A stretch of DNA of 64,000 bases. Source: Acinetobacter kookii. Its GTDB lineage: Bacteria > Pseudomonadota > Gammaproteobacteria > Pseudomonadales > Moraxellaceae. The notes below the pieces were generated by a model. It did not search any database and was not told the origin of the DNA. It worked only from the letters and a program-made list of their open reading frames with translations. The translations under genes were made by a program, and so were the position numbers. Each line of letters opens with the position of its first letter. The first letter of the stretch is position 1. Positions 54,909-63,869 of this stretch are shown here, piece after piece. The DNA is taken from the NCBI RefSeq assembly GCF_900096895.1, contig NZ_FMYO01000005.1, positions 62,001 to 126,000 of the forward strand. Direction: 5' to 3'.

Positions 54909-56648
54909 TCAGTACATCCAGTTCAGGCTAAAGCCCGTGGTGTAATCATCGGTTTTAAAGCCATTCGGTTTTTTCAGCGGCGTGCCGGCAAAGACGTCAT
55001 AGCTGACCGATTTCAGCACCTGACCGCGCAAGCCAATGACAGCGCCCATCAAGCTGGTACCCACCAATGGATTCGGTTCATGTGCGGTTTGCCCGCCGAC
55101 TTCGCCATAATCCACACCGGCATACCACTGCATCAGTAGTTTGGAAATCGAACCACTCAGTTCATTGCGCACTAAAAAGCCGTTGTCTGCCATTAAGGTC
55201 TGCTCGCCGTCAAAACCGCGTACGGTATAGCGGTTGCCAATTGAAAAACGGTCTTGCGGGGTCAGTGGCTTTTGGCTGTGTTGCATGCGCCATTCCGCTA
55301 AATACTGCAGGTTCTGATTGCCCGCTTTGAACGGTACTTGCAGGCTGACATTGGCTTGCCAAATGCCGACATGGGTATAAGCTTCACCAAACTGTTCTTC
55401 TGGCGCTGGCATCGCTGAAAATGCGCCCGTGCCGCGTTTATAAGTTACTGCGCCATTCAGCGTTGCATTAGAGAGATATTCGGTATGCGCCAAGCTGGCC
55501 TGCCAGCCGGCCGTTTGGCGGCGCTGCACTTCCACTTCTACATCTTCAATAAAGTTTTTAGATTCACGCGCCCAGCCGCCAACAGATGCCGTGGTTTTAC
55601 GCTGTGCATCCCGGTAAATCACCCGGGATAAGTCTGCGCTGACCAGCCTGCTTTCGCCGCTGTATTCATAGCTTTGATTGGCGCCGGCCACAGTTTGATG
55701 ATAATCCGACTGGCTCAGGCTGGTGCTGAGCAGCCAATAATTCAGCGGTATGCTGTAACTGAGGTAATAGCCGTCTGTGCCTCGCTTGCCAGCGTCCCCA
55801 CCGCCTAAATCATGGTTATAGCTACCGTAAAATAGATCATTAGCGGTAAAGAGATGATCTAAAGACAGTGTTGCCGTGCCTTGATATTTACCTGTCGAAT
55901 CTGAACCGGCATCATCGATGCCTAAATGAATGCGGTATGGTTTAGACTGTTGCCAAGCCAGCTCCAAGTCGCTATAGCCCGGTTCATTGCGCTGTACCGC
56001 CGGCTGAATTTTAAAATCTGCTTCTACCGTGGGTACACGCTTAAAATTTTCCAAGCCCTGCTCTATATCGCGTACATTTAAAATATCGCCTGATTTCACT
56101 GGCAACGCGTTGAATTTATGTGCGCGCTTGGAGGTGCCTGCTGCAAATTGAATTTGGTCAACTTTACCGGCAATGACCTGCAGCTGAATTTCGCCTGAAG
56201 CAATATTTTGCTGCGGCAGCAGTACGCGTGTGGTGACATAACCGTGGCTGATGATTCGGTTTTGAATCAGATCCAGCGCTTGATTTAATCCTTTTACGCC
56301 AATACAGCGGCCAATTAAATTATGTTCGCCCTGAATGACGGGACGCATGGCAAAAGTAAATTCTCGGGCACCTTTCCCGATCAATACGAACTTCTTAATT
56401 TCAAAACAGATGTTTTCACTGTGGGATTTTAAATACTGCAGCTGCACGCTGTTCTGTAATTGCTTCTCTAAACCCGTCTGTACTGATGCTTCTGGCTGAA
56501 CCAATTTTGTCAGCGCTTCATCTCGCTGCTGCTGGCGCTGAACCGTATTATCGATTTCCACTACAGCATAACCCGTCTGCGCTAATAGGGCGAGACTTGA
56601 ACCTAAGAGTAAATTCTTAGTATTTAGATTTATTGTGACGCATTTCAT
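54909..56648 (-). CDS. cdiB: CdiB, two-partner secretion outer-membrane transporter
   Basis: 579 aa. A signal peptide (LLLGSSLALLAQTGYA) is followed by an N-terminal helix, POTRA domains (about 75-230: the GRCIGVKGLNQALDLIQNRII and LQVIAGKVDQIQF regions) and a 16-strand barrel with the loop-6 motif VRGFDG (VRGF/Y at about 473-478). The C-terminus ends in an aromatic residue (GFSLNWMY), as expected for BAM substrates. It exports CdiA by recognising the TPS domain. It lies 64 bp upstream of cdiA and is first in the operon. The 296 bp before it are AT-rich and hold the operon promoter, whose boxes I could not assign. Confidence 0.9.
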   Translation of the reverse strand: MKCVTINLNTKNLLLGSSLALLAQTGYAVVEIDNTVQRQQQRDEALTKLVQPEASVQTGLEKQLQNSVQLQYLKSHSENICFEIKKFVLIGKGAREFTFAMRPVIQGEHNLIGRCIGVKGLNQALDLIQNRIISHGYVTTRVLLPQQNIASGEIQLQVIAGKVDQIQFAAGTSKRAHKFNALPVKSGDILNVRDIEQGLENFKRVPTVEADFKIQPAVQRNEPGYSDLELAWQQSKPYRIHLGIDDAGSDSTGKYQGTATLSLDHLFTANDLFYGSYNHDLGGGDAGKRGTDGYYLSYSIPLNYWLLSTSLSQSDYHQTVAGANQSYEYSGESRLVSADLSRVIYRDAQRKTTASVGGWARESKNFIEDVEVEVQRRQTAGWQASLAHTEYLSNATLNGAVTYKRGTGAFSAMPAPEEQFGEAYTHVGIWQANVSLQVPFKAGNQNLQYLAEWRMQHSQKPLTPQDRFSIGNRYTVRGFDGEQTLMADNGFLVRNELSGSISKLLMQWYAGVDYGEVGGQTAHEPNPLVGTSLMGAVIGLRGQVLKSVSYDVFAGTPLKKPNGFKTDDYTTGFSLNWMY

Positions 56649-56944
56649 AATATTAAATATAAATAATTAATTTTATTAATAATTATACTAACATTCACAG
56701 TTTTACTTCAAATATTTATGTAATTTATCATTTGTGAGACTTAATAAACTCCTAAACAATAAACACCTTTAGGATTTGCAGATACCATTATTTCATCAGG
56801 TATTTGACAATAAATAGCTCTATTCTTGTATCTAAGAATATGAGCCATTCCTGACTCATATTCCGCAACTTACTGAAGTGGCTTTTTTAAATAATAATGT
56901 ATAACTCTATCCTACTGTATTGAGATATGTAGCCTTTTGCTCAA

Positions 56945-57910
56945 TCAACATGAAGAACAGCCAAAAGCTCTCATACCTTTCACACGGACTCTAAGCCGCT
57001 GGTCAATCTTTTCAACAGTCATACGAGCTAAATAGCTATAAACAGCTTTAAGCCTTTCCAATCCTCTTGGATCTTCACGCTTAATCATACCCAAGCCATT
57101 TAGATACTTATAACTTTCCTTTTTCTGAACGCTGTCTGTATTCGCGACCATAGTGTCATTGTCTTCCAAATCTTCATCCGCATGTTTATTCGTATGGCAA
57201 TTCCAATAGTAACCAAGCCCTTCCGTGATTTCATCCATCCATACCCTACCTACCCATCTAGCGAGCTTACAGTCATATGTAGATGCCGAACCATCGTAGA
57301 TCAAAAACAAATGAACGTGATAACTACCTAGCGGAGCCTGTTCTAAACACCAGGCATTGAATTTAAGATTTTTAAAGCACTTATTTTTATTTGCCATGCG
57401 GTTACATAGCTTTTGAACATGCTGGTTAAACATTTCAATATCAACCATAGGCTGCTTTGATTCCCTATACTTTAAATCCACTCTGACAACCAGATTACGG
57501 CTATAACGGAAAAATAATTTCTCTACTGTGGTTTGAAGTGTTTTCAACCTTCTCTTTACGCCAGACTTATACTGTCGAACATCACTCAAGACTTTTTCCT
57601 TATTGACTTGAAACAACCAACTGTAATGCTCTAGCAGCCAATCACTCACCTCTAGAAGAGATTTATACGTATAGCGACCGTTTTGCATCTGCTTATAGAT
57701 TTGAAATTGGTACTCAGCAATATGATCAAATAATCCAACATAGTCTATATAACGATAATTACAGGAATAGATTTCTTCAAAGCCATCTAGCAATCTAACA
57801 AGTTCAGACAGATCTTTTCTCTTCAGACCATGTTTCATAATCCTCTTGGTAAAAGATTCAATTTCAATCAGTAGCCTTGGTTCATGCAGTGTGTGTTGAA
57901 AAGTGTTCAT
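56945..57910 (-). CDS. Inovirus Gp2 / YagK-YfjJ-like replication-type protein
   Basis: 321 aa. The C-terminal half has the Gp2/YfjJ pattern: strand NLVVRVDLKY (about 139-148), a His-hydrophobic-His strand YHVHLFLIYDG (about 197-207), and the closing AVYSYLARMTVEKIDQRLRV...RAFGCS (about 289-319). The fold is related to HUH-type replication initiators, although a catalytic Tyr pair is not obvious. The N-terminal 120 residues are helical. E. coli CP4-57, which also has an AlpA, carries such a gene (yfjJ). A possible role is island replication or copy control after excision. It is AT-rich and preceded by a terminator at 58021-58079. Confidence 0.65.
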   Translation of the reverse strand: MNTFQHTLHEPRLLIEIESFTKRIMKHGLKRKDLSELVRLLDGFEEIYSCNYRYIDYVGLFDHIAEYQFQIYKQMQNGRYTYKSLLEVSDWLLEHYSWLFQVNKEKVLSDVRQYKSGVKRRLKTLQTTVEKLFFRYSRNLVVRVDLKYRESKQPMVDIEMFNQHVQKLCNRMANKNKCFKNLKFNAWCLEQAPLGSYHVHLFLIYDGSASTYDCKLARWVGRVWMDEITEGLGYYWNCHTNKHADEDLEDNDTMVANTDSVQKKESYKYLNGLGMIKREDPRGLERLKAVYSYLARMTVEKIDQRLRVRVKGMRAFGCSSC

Positions 57911-58020
57911 GATGAGTATTTCCGTACTATGCTCATCAGATCAGGTGTTTGAGTATTTTTTAATTCTTAATATTTAGTTATATAATTCATATATATAATA
58001 TCTACTACAGCTTTTCAGAC

Positions 58021-58079
58021 AAAAAAATGCCCTAGGATTTATTGAAATCTAGAAATATTTCAATCAATTTATCCTAGGG
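58021..58079 (-). terminator. Long intrinsic terminator of the 776-aa gene
   Basis: Arms CCCTAGGAT / ATCCTAGGG (58030-58038 and 58071-58079) with an inner stem ATTGAAAT / ATTTCAAT (58041-58048 and 58057-58064), and seven T downstream on the minus strand. Confidence 0.78.
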
Positions 58080-58174
58080 AATATTAGAAAATTCATCTTT
58101 TTTAGCAAAGCTAAAGTTATTCAACGCTTATAGTCAAATCTTCAGGAAAAATCACATAGAACATACTCAATCAA

Positions 58175-60505
58175 TTATGACGATTGGCTGTTCTCCGTAG
58201 TTGAAATTTTCTTAGCTTTGGGCTCTTGTCCTTTCGTATAACGCTTGATTTTCTTACCGTTTTCCATGTCCACCCATAGTATGAAAAAGTCTAAAAAGTA
58301 AAAATAAGGTAAATAATATTTCAGAAAGCTTTTTCGAAGGTCTTTATCAATGGTTTCAATTTTTAAGACCTCATGCCTTAACTCAGCCTTTGGAGCAAAA
58401 ATATTGCAACTACGCATGCTGTAATGTATTTCACTCACTGTGCTACTTAGTTTCTTCTTTTCGTTATAGCGTGTGATAAATTTAGCCAAATACAGCTTTA
58501 GCATCTCTGTCAAATTGACATCTTGCAGTTTGGGTTGATATTCAAAAAACAAAGTTAAGTCGACATAGGTTTGTCTACTCTTCCTCTGCACACAGTCATA
58601 TTGATCCCAACGCAACAAATAACCTCTTAGCCAACATAGTGGTTGAGCTGACTGACCTACTCTTAAGAATTCAGTCAATATTGGTGATTGCTCTGTCTGA
58701 TTCAAACTTTTGTTTTGGTTACTCAATTCAATCTGTATACGCAGTACATAGACTTCTTTTGCTAGCAAATAACGAGTGTACTGAGTAAGTTTTCTAAAAC
58801 CGTTATCTAAACTTGTTTTTGATTCTGTAAAATTATGACGTGATAATTCATCCTTTAAAAGGCTCATTTTTTCATTGAGTTGAATCATTACTGCTTCACT
58901 CAATTGCTGAGATTGAAGCTCTTGTAAATCGCTCCAATTTACCTGCAAAAAACTTAACAAAGACAATACGTTTTGAGATCGAAATTGTGCTTTTAACAGT
59001 TGCTGAAAGAGGTCTGGCTCATCAAGTAAAGTTTTAAAAATATTCAACCACATCCGACCCAATCGAGTGTGCATTTTTGAATATTCTTCAGGTGAGAAAA
59101 AACCAAACAATGCTTTGTTCGGAATAATAAATAACTCAGGTTTTACTGCTTTTAGGGTTTCACAAAACACCTCTACTCGCCCCAACAGATGACCTAATGT
59201 TAAATGTCCACCGTCACTTTCTGACAAGTATGGATATATCAAGTAAGTGAGATCAGCATAACTCAAATATTGCTGTACAGGTTTTGCTAAATGTTTTCGA
59301 TGAGCAAAGATCCTTGTATCCTGCTCACTTAGGTCATTGAGGGTACAATAGTCTTTGGATAACGACTCTAAATTCTTATTAGAGGTAGGTAGAGATGATG
59401 ATTGCAGAGCCAGACATCCATTTATTATCTGGTGTGGGTTAAAACCTAAATTAAATTTAAAAACCTGTTCTACAGCAAAGAAGCAGCTAAATATCCAGTA
59501 CCAACTTTCGTTTACGGCCGCTACATCACTTTTTTTGATGAAGCCAACTGCCTTTTTATTAAAATGCTTGCGAACAACGTTATTCCAATTTTTAACAGTG
59601 TACTCATCCGCCAAAATAGAAAAAATACTTGCCAACTCTTTCTTGAATTTTAGGATAAATGTATTTTCTGCAAAGTACTTGGTTTCCTTAAGAATCAAAA
59701 CAAAATGTAGATTGATGCCAAATTCCTGACTTGGTTCCAGTTTAACCAAGTAATGAATAAGTGTGTTTAATCCATCAACTTTCTGCAAGATCGCTTTTAT
59801 TTTATCCTTATAGTCTGAATAAAATTTTAGGTAATCATCATCTATCTTTGGCTGATCTCGATGAATTGTCACATCGAAGCAAAAGACATAAACCTGCTCA
59901 TGTTCATCTAAAGCTTTTTTAAATGTTTGCTCGTACCCTGCCTCATAAACATCTAAGCCAAATTGTTCATCAACAGAAGAGTCTGTTAATACTTTCGGTT
60001 TCAACTTTTCCAAAAAATCAAAGAAGACATCAAGCTCATAATCTTTAAATTCGCTTGCTACAAGCAGATGAGAATCAACACACAACCTCATTGCACCTAG
60101 CCCTAGATGCTTATTCAAATTTCGTATTAAGTCATGATTGCGTTGACCAAGGTCATGACTCAACCCCAAATATTGTGAAATTTTTCTAAAAACAAAAAAG
60201 TCTAAATGATCCTTTTCAGTTAAAACATTACGAGAATATCTGAGACTATCAATCCCTTTATTCAGTTGTACACGCTGCTCGTTCGTCAAATATGGAAGTT
60301 CATCAAGTGTTGGTTCCTGATCATTTTTAAGCATCAGCAACAACTGATCATAGTTCTCCAACAGATCAATTGTCTCTCGAAAAATAACAACTTCATGTTG
60401 CTGATTTCTTTTTGACCCTCGTTGAAACGACAAAGGATATTTATAGCGAAACATCTTATACAAATCACTCTTTGTTATTCTTTTAAGAAAATGATACTTT
60501 TCCAT
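58175..60505 (-). CDS. Large unknown protein, 776 aa, with Rep-like beta strands
   Basis: No family is recognised. It is soluble, AT-rich in coding and leucine/lysine-rich. In the first third two strands resemble those of the neighbouring Gp2-like protein: QVYVFCFDVTIHRD (about 204-217) and FGINLHFVLILKET (about 262-275). A later block (VYVLRIQIELS, PLCWLRGYLLRWDQY, QTYVDLTLFFEYQ, about 595-665) looks like a second similar set, so it may be a duplicated, degenerated Rep-type fold. The C-terminus is basic (KKIKRYTKGQEPKAKK). The ATG at 60505 has an AGGA site. It is transcribed ahead of the Gp2-like gene with its own terminator. A role in island maintenance is a guess from context. Confidence 0.6.
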   Translation of the reverse strand: MEKYHFLKRITKSDLYKMFRYKYPLSFQRGSKRNQQHEVVIFRETIDLLENYDQLLLMLKNDQEPTLDELPYLTNEQRVQLNKGIDSLRYSRNVLTEKDHLDFFVFRKISQYLGLSHDLGQRNHDLIRNLNKHLGLGAMRLCVDSHLLVASEFKDYELDVFFDFLEKLKPKVLTDSSVDEQFGLDVYEAGYEQTFKKALDEHEQVYVFCFDVTIHRDQPKIDDDYLKFYSDYKDKIKAILQKVDGLNTLIHYLVKLEPSQEFGINLHFVLILKETKYFAENTFILKFKKELASIFSILADEYTVKNWNNVVRKHFNKKAVGFIKKSDVAAVNESWYWIFSCFFAVEQVFKFNLGFNPHQIINGCLALQSSSLPTSNKNLESLSKDYCTLNDLSEQDTRIFAHRKHLAKPVQQYLSYADLTYLIYPYLSESDGGHLTLGHLLGRVEVFCETLKAVKPELFIIPNKALFGFFSPEEYSKMHTRLGRMWLNIFKTLLDEPDLFQQLLKAQFRSQNVLSLLSFLQVNWSDLQELQSQQLSEAVMIQLNEKMSLLKDELSRHNFTESKTSLDNGFRKLTQYTRYLLAKEVYVLRIQIELSNQNKSLNQTEQSPILTEFLRVGQSAQPLCWLRGYLLRWDQYDCVQRKSRQTYVDLTLFFEYQPKLQDVNLTEMLKLYLAKFITRYNEKKKLSSTVSEIHYSMRSCNIFAPKAELRHEVLKIETIDKDLRKSFLKYYLPYFYFLDFFILWVDMENGKKIKRYTKGQEPKAKKISTTENSQSS

Positions 60506-60992
60506 GCTAATCCTTTATATTTATGAGACTATAATAAAATATTACTTTTATTAATCAGTACTTATTCTACATTAAAATCATTATTTTAATAGATCATTAT
60601 TCAGTATAAAAAATGAATATTAATCAATACTAAAAACAACAATTCTACGTATAGAAATTGGCTGTATTCTTTATTGCTTGGAGTAAAGAATAATGGAAGC
60701 CTAAGACCTGAACTAAGCTTTCAAAAAGTAAGTGAGTTATGCTTTTAAAATAAGGTGGAGAGCTATCAAGGAATTGGATAAAAGATAGGCTTTGCAACAG
60801 AGACGAAGTGGCTTAAATGATTATTGTTTATTATTACTAATCAAAATAAAAAATTTCAGCAATAATAAGCCCCTACATGTGAGAGATACATCAATATAAA
60901 TGAGCTAATTAAACACCCTATTCAACTCATTTATTGAGCCGAATATATGTTATATTTAGCTCACCTTGGAAAGATTCTAAGTGGAGACTAAG
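60506..60992. other. Divergent region between the 776-aa gene and fic
   Basis: 487 bp, AT-rich, with no gene supported. Just before fic, a 7-bp inverted repeat GAGCTAA / TTAGCTC (60902-60908 and 60956-60962) brackets a possible promoter (TTCAAC, 17 bp, TATATG). It could be an operator for the DNA-binding C-terminus of the Fic protein. Confidence 0.4.
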
Positions 60993-62111
60993 ATGCAAGA
61001 TTGGATTTGGCAAAGTGAAAACTGGGTAAACTTCACATGGGAAGATGAAATCATCTTGCCTAAAACCAGACAAATTCATCAAAAAATTGGAATTCTACTT
61101 GGGCAAAGTCAACATGATTTAGCCAAAGAACAATTCACATTAGATACTCTACTTGCCAATCTTGTAGCGTCATCAGCGATTGAAAACGAGACCTTAAATG
61201 TGTATTCATTACGCTCCTCACTTGCTCGTCGTTTGGGTGTTACCCTTGAACAACCTTACCCAAGTTCAGACCGATCTGAAGGCTTAGCCAACATCATGTT
61301 GGATGCGCTTAACAACGTAAAGCAACCGCTTACTGTTAAACGTCTTATGCAATGGCACCAATGGCTTTTTAATGACCCTGATTGGACAATGCAGCGTTTA
61401 CGTATTGGTCAACTCAGAGGTTCAGAACCAATGCAAGTTGTCTCTGGTCGATTGGATTATCCAACAGTTCACTTTGAAGCACCTCCTAGAGAAGGACTAG
61501 AAGAACGTTTAGAAGCTTTTATCAATTGGTTTAATCATAGTCTAAACAATGCTTTGCTTGACCCGCTACTTCGTGCAGGTATTACTCACTTATGGTTTAT
61601 CACACTCCACCCTTTTGATGATGGTAACGGTCGTATTACACGTACACTCACAGACCTTGCTTTAGCACAAATGGATGAACAGAGTATTCGCTTGTATGCA
61701 ATGTCCCCCGTTATATTAAATAAACGCAAAAGTTACTATGAAATATTAGAACAAACCCAAAAAAATGATTCCAATATCACCAATTGGCTTGTTTGGTTTT
61801 TAGATACCTTAAATGACAGCCTTGAAACGACGTTAAAGCAAATTAATCGAACATTGTTTAAAAGCCAGTTTTGGCATAAATATTCAAACTTAGATCTTCA
61901 CGAAGGGCAACGCAAAGTATTGAATCGTTTATTAGATGGTGGTCAAAATGGCTTTGAACATGGTATTAGCGCCTCACAATATCAGAAGGTTGCTAAAGTC
62001 AGTAAAGCTACGGCTACTCGCCACTTATCTGACTTGCTCGAAAAAGCGTGTATAATCAAATTGGAAGGTGGTGGGCGTAATACTCGCTATCAGATCAATA
62101 CTCAATTATAA
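60993..62111 (+). CDS. Fic-domain protein (AMPylator-like) with C-terminal helix-turn-helix
   Basis: 372 aa from the ATG at 60993 with GGAG 8 nt upstream; a GTG at 60981 overlaps that site and is unlikely. The N-terminal DUF4172-type region carries the inhibitory helix motif S-S-A-I-E-N (about 60-65), with the Glu that blocks ATP binding (class II Fic). The catalytic loop is HPFDDGNGRITR from His206, fully intact. The C-terminal 60 residues form a winged helix (VSKATATRHLSDLLEKACIIKLEGGGRNTRYQI) that may bind its own operator. Class II Fic enzymes transfer AMP to proteins; the target is unknown. It is the last gene before attR. Confidence 0.88.
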   Translation: MQDWIWQSENWVNFTWEDEIILPKTRQIHQKIGILLGQSQHDLAKEQFTLDTLLANLVASSAIENETLNVYSLRSSLARRLGVTLEQPYPSSDRSEGLANIMLDALNNVKQPLTVKRLMQWHQWLFNDPDWTMQRLRIGQLRGSEPMQVVSGRLDYPTVHFEAPPREGLEERLEAFINWFNHSLNNALLDPLLRAGITHLWFITLHPFDDGNGRITRTLTDLALAQMDEQSIRLYAMSPVILNKRKSYYEILEQTQKNDSNITNWLVWFLDTLNDSLETTLKQINRTLFKSQFWHKYSNLDLHEGQRKVLNRLLDGGQNGFEHGISASQYQKVAKVSKATATRHLSDLLEKACIIKLEGGGRNTRYQINTQL

Positions 62112-62126
62112 AATAGAGTACTTTTA

Positions 62127-62154
62127 TTTTTTACGGTATATTTTGCGGTAAAAT
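62127..62154. repeat. Right-end integrase arm-type repeats
   Basis: TTTTTTACGGTA and TATTTTGCGGTAAAAT form two direct units of TTTTRCGGTA 12 bp apart, as at the left end, 50 bp inside attR. Confidence 0.65.
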
Positions 62155-62204
62155 CAATTTACTGCATAAATTATCAAATTAAAATTCAATTAGATAAGCT
62201 AACA

Positions 62205-62229
62205 GTTCGAGTCCCGCAGGGCGCACCAT
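62205..62229 (+). repeat. attR: right copy of the 25-bp island core repeat
   Basis: Identical to 23841-23865 (3' end of tRNA-Arg). It marks the right end of the island. Only the T-loop, acceptor 3' strand and CCA are present, so it is not a gene. Confidence 0.92.
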
Positions 62230-62603
62230 CATTTTTCCCAAACTTAGCAGCACATAGCTCCAAGTACATTGATGTTTAAATATTTTTTTAAATTTATTAA
62301 CCGCCTATAATTCAACAAAACCGCCCATAGTTGCAATTAATGAGTACACGAATGACTATATAAATAGTTCTATTTATACCCTAGCTGATTTTCAATTGAT
62401 AACTAATAGAAGCGAACGAGTTTAAAGTCTTTATATATTAATTTTATACATGTAAAAAAAAATGATTGAGGGCATAACTATATGATATATACAATTAAAC
62501 ACCCCACTCATTTGCTTTTTATATAGTTTTAACTATAAGAATATTTGATGGGTTTTGTTTTTAGCAACTTGAGAAATGTTCACTCTAATTACGTAAAACT
62601 CTA

Positions 62604-63062
62604 TTAGAGTTTTTTCCATGTCATATTACTCATGGTATTACTACTTTTAGATTTACCCTGAACTTTAAGCTGATCCTTCGATGCGTTTATACGAGCATCA
62701 ACATTATAGACCTGACCATCTTGTGTATTAATCCATACACCCTTAGTGAATTGCTGATGATTACTATCGGCAACAAGTCCTCTTAAAGTCTCCATCCCGA
62801 AAATCGGCTGATTTTTCAGAACACCCCGACATTTAGTACAGGTTTCAGCAACTGGCGCACCAGGCAACGGATAATTTTTAGTGACAACAGCACTGTACTG
62901 CCCTGTTTTAGAATTTTTGCGAATCACAATATCTGAAATATAATATCCGGTACGGTCATCTATGACCTTCCATGTGCCAATTAACGGGTCAAAAGGCATG
63001 GCATTTAATGGGTTGATAAGCCCCAGCAGTAGTGCAACAGCACCAATAAATTTAAACTTCAT
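62604..63062 (-). CDS. DUF2147 secreted protein
   Basis: 152 aa from the ATG at 63062, where a Sec signal peptide starts (MKFKFIGAVALLLGLINPLNA); the longer frame to 63101 is rejected. The mature part has the DUF2147 pattern DPLIGTWKVIDDRTGYYISDIVI, GVLKNQPIFGMETLRGL, and GVWINTQDGQVYNVDARI. A C-x-x-C pair (CTKC, about 89-92) is present. The family adopts a small beta-barrel in the periplasm; its ligand is unknown. The stop codon lies inside a small palindrome (AAACTC-TAATA-GAGTTT) that could act as a terminator. Confidence 0.82.
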   Translation of the reverse strand: MKFKFIGAVALLLGLINPLNAMPFDPLIGTWKVIDDRTGYYISDIVIRKNSKTGQYSAVVTKNYPLPGAPVAETCTKCRGVLKNQPIFGMETLRGLVADSNHQQFTKGVWINTQDGQVYNVDARINASKDQLKVQGKSKSSNTMSNMTWKKL

Positions 63063-63282
63063 ATAAAGATATTTTACAACTAAGTTAGAAAAGAAGCACA
63101 AGTGTGTATAAAGCGCGGGGGATTATAGCAATTATTTTTTTTCAAAAGACAAAAAATTCATCAAGATGAAACACATACCCTATCCTAGGTTCGAACAAAA
63201 AGTAGTTCAACAATGTAATTGCGTTGGGTTTTCTTTTTCTCATTTCCTCTTATAATTCATCTACCAATAACAACATAAAACC

Positions 63283-63644
63283 ATGAAATCAAAAATACGA
63301 ACCGGCCCTACTTCTCTATTGCTATCAGCGGCTGCCAAAAGCAATCTGAAGAAGCCATCGCTTCTGAACCAGTTGTTGATCCAGGGGTAAAAGCTCAATT
63401 CGAAGAATCAGATGCCAAGATCGAACAATTCCTGAATCAATTGGATAACCCAGACACTAAACAAAAAGTGCGGAAACAGGTCCTGTGTACAAATTATCCT
63501 TCTGAATACAAAAAGAATTACATACCAGCACTATTAAAGCTTTCTCCTAAAAATTACACTACTGAAGTCATGTTGCTTTCTGATCTGGAAAGGCATTGGA
63601 TGGCTATGGATTACGATAAAGTAAAACACAACATTCAATGCTGA
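63283..63644 (+). pseudogene. Small lipoprotein gene frameshifted in its signal peptide
   Basis: The ATG at 63283 opens a signal-like frame that leaves register before the lipobox and stops early. A second frame continues from about 63318 with a lipobox-like I-S-G-C, then a Q/E-rich linker and an 80-residue acidic domain ending HNIQC (QLDNPDTKQKVRKQVLC ... NYPSEYKKNYIPALLKLSPKNY) at 63644. One extra base, or loss of two, within about 63295-63325 would join them. Thus it is either a recent pseudogene or a sequencing error. The family is unknown to me. Confidence 0.6.
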
Positions 63645-63673
63645 ACTTAATTGTAAATTGCAGGTGAGCTGTT

Positions 63674-63751
63674 ATGGAAAGAGCTGTTATTGCAGTAATT
63701 CTCATTATTATCGTGATATTACTGATCACTTTTTATTTCAAGAAAAAATAA
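63674..63751 (+). CDS. 25-aa single-span membrane peptide
   Basis: An ATG with a good AGGTGAG site encodes 25 residues: MERAVIA, a continuous run of Ile/Val/Leu, then TFYFKKK. It is one membrane helix with a short acidic N-terminus and a basic C-terminus, so it should insert with the lysines in the cytoplasm. It is too short for most gene finders. It lies 29 bp after the lipoprotein pseudogene and ahead of a strong terminator, so one short operon is possible. It could be a small regulatory membrane protein or a type I toxin-like peptide; I cannot say which. Confidence 0.5.
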   Translation: MERAVIAVILIIIVILLITFYFKKK

Positions 63752-63847
63752 CTCACCTGCTTATTTATAAAGCAAATCTAAACAGTACTGTCATTTTATA
63801 GGTGTATATTCACACCCTGATACTACGGATAGTATTCGATCGCACAG

Positions 63848-63869
63848 ACCCACTTCGGTGGGTTTCTTT
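63848..63869 (+). terminator. Intrinsic terminator after the small membrane peptide
   Basis: ACCCAC-TTCG-GTGGGT (63848-63853 and 63858-63863) followed by a T-rich tail. Confidence 0.8.

Larger units (their letters stand above)
23841..62229. mobile_element. 38.4-kb genomic island integrated in tRNA-Arg(CCT)
   Basis: The island is bounded by identical 25-bp copies of the tRNA 3' end. It carries a P4-type integrase just inside attL, putative integrase arm sites at both ends, an AlpA regulator, a directionality-factor-like protein, YqaJ and DUF932 genes, and three toxin/immunity systems. No conjugation or replication-partition genes are seen, so it is either a mobilisable/satellite island or depends on helpers for transfer. 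Several segments (25451-27017, 42442-45348, 56945-60505) are much more AT-rich than the flanks, suggesting assembly from several sources. Confidence 0.88.
62112..62603. other. Right island junction and flanking AT-rich DNA
   Basis: 492 bp without a gene. It holds the right arm-type repeats (62127-62154) and attR (62205-62229). Beyond attR, the flanking chromosome includes the near-repeats AACCGCCTATA and AACCGCCCATA around 62300-62330. No second functional tRNA is present. Confidence 0.6.

Noticed and set aside
24040..60505. Integrative conjugative element
   Set aside because: No relaxase, type IV coupling protein or type IV secretion genes were found. Only the YqaJ/DUF932/directionality-like trio is shared with such elements.
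62205..62229. Possible second tRNA-Arg gene
   Set aside because: Only the last 25 bp of the tRNA are present. No 5' acceptor, D-arm or anticodon arm precedes them, so this is attR.
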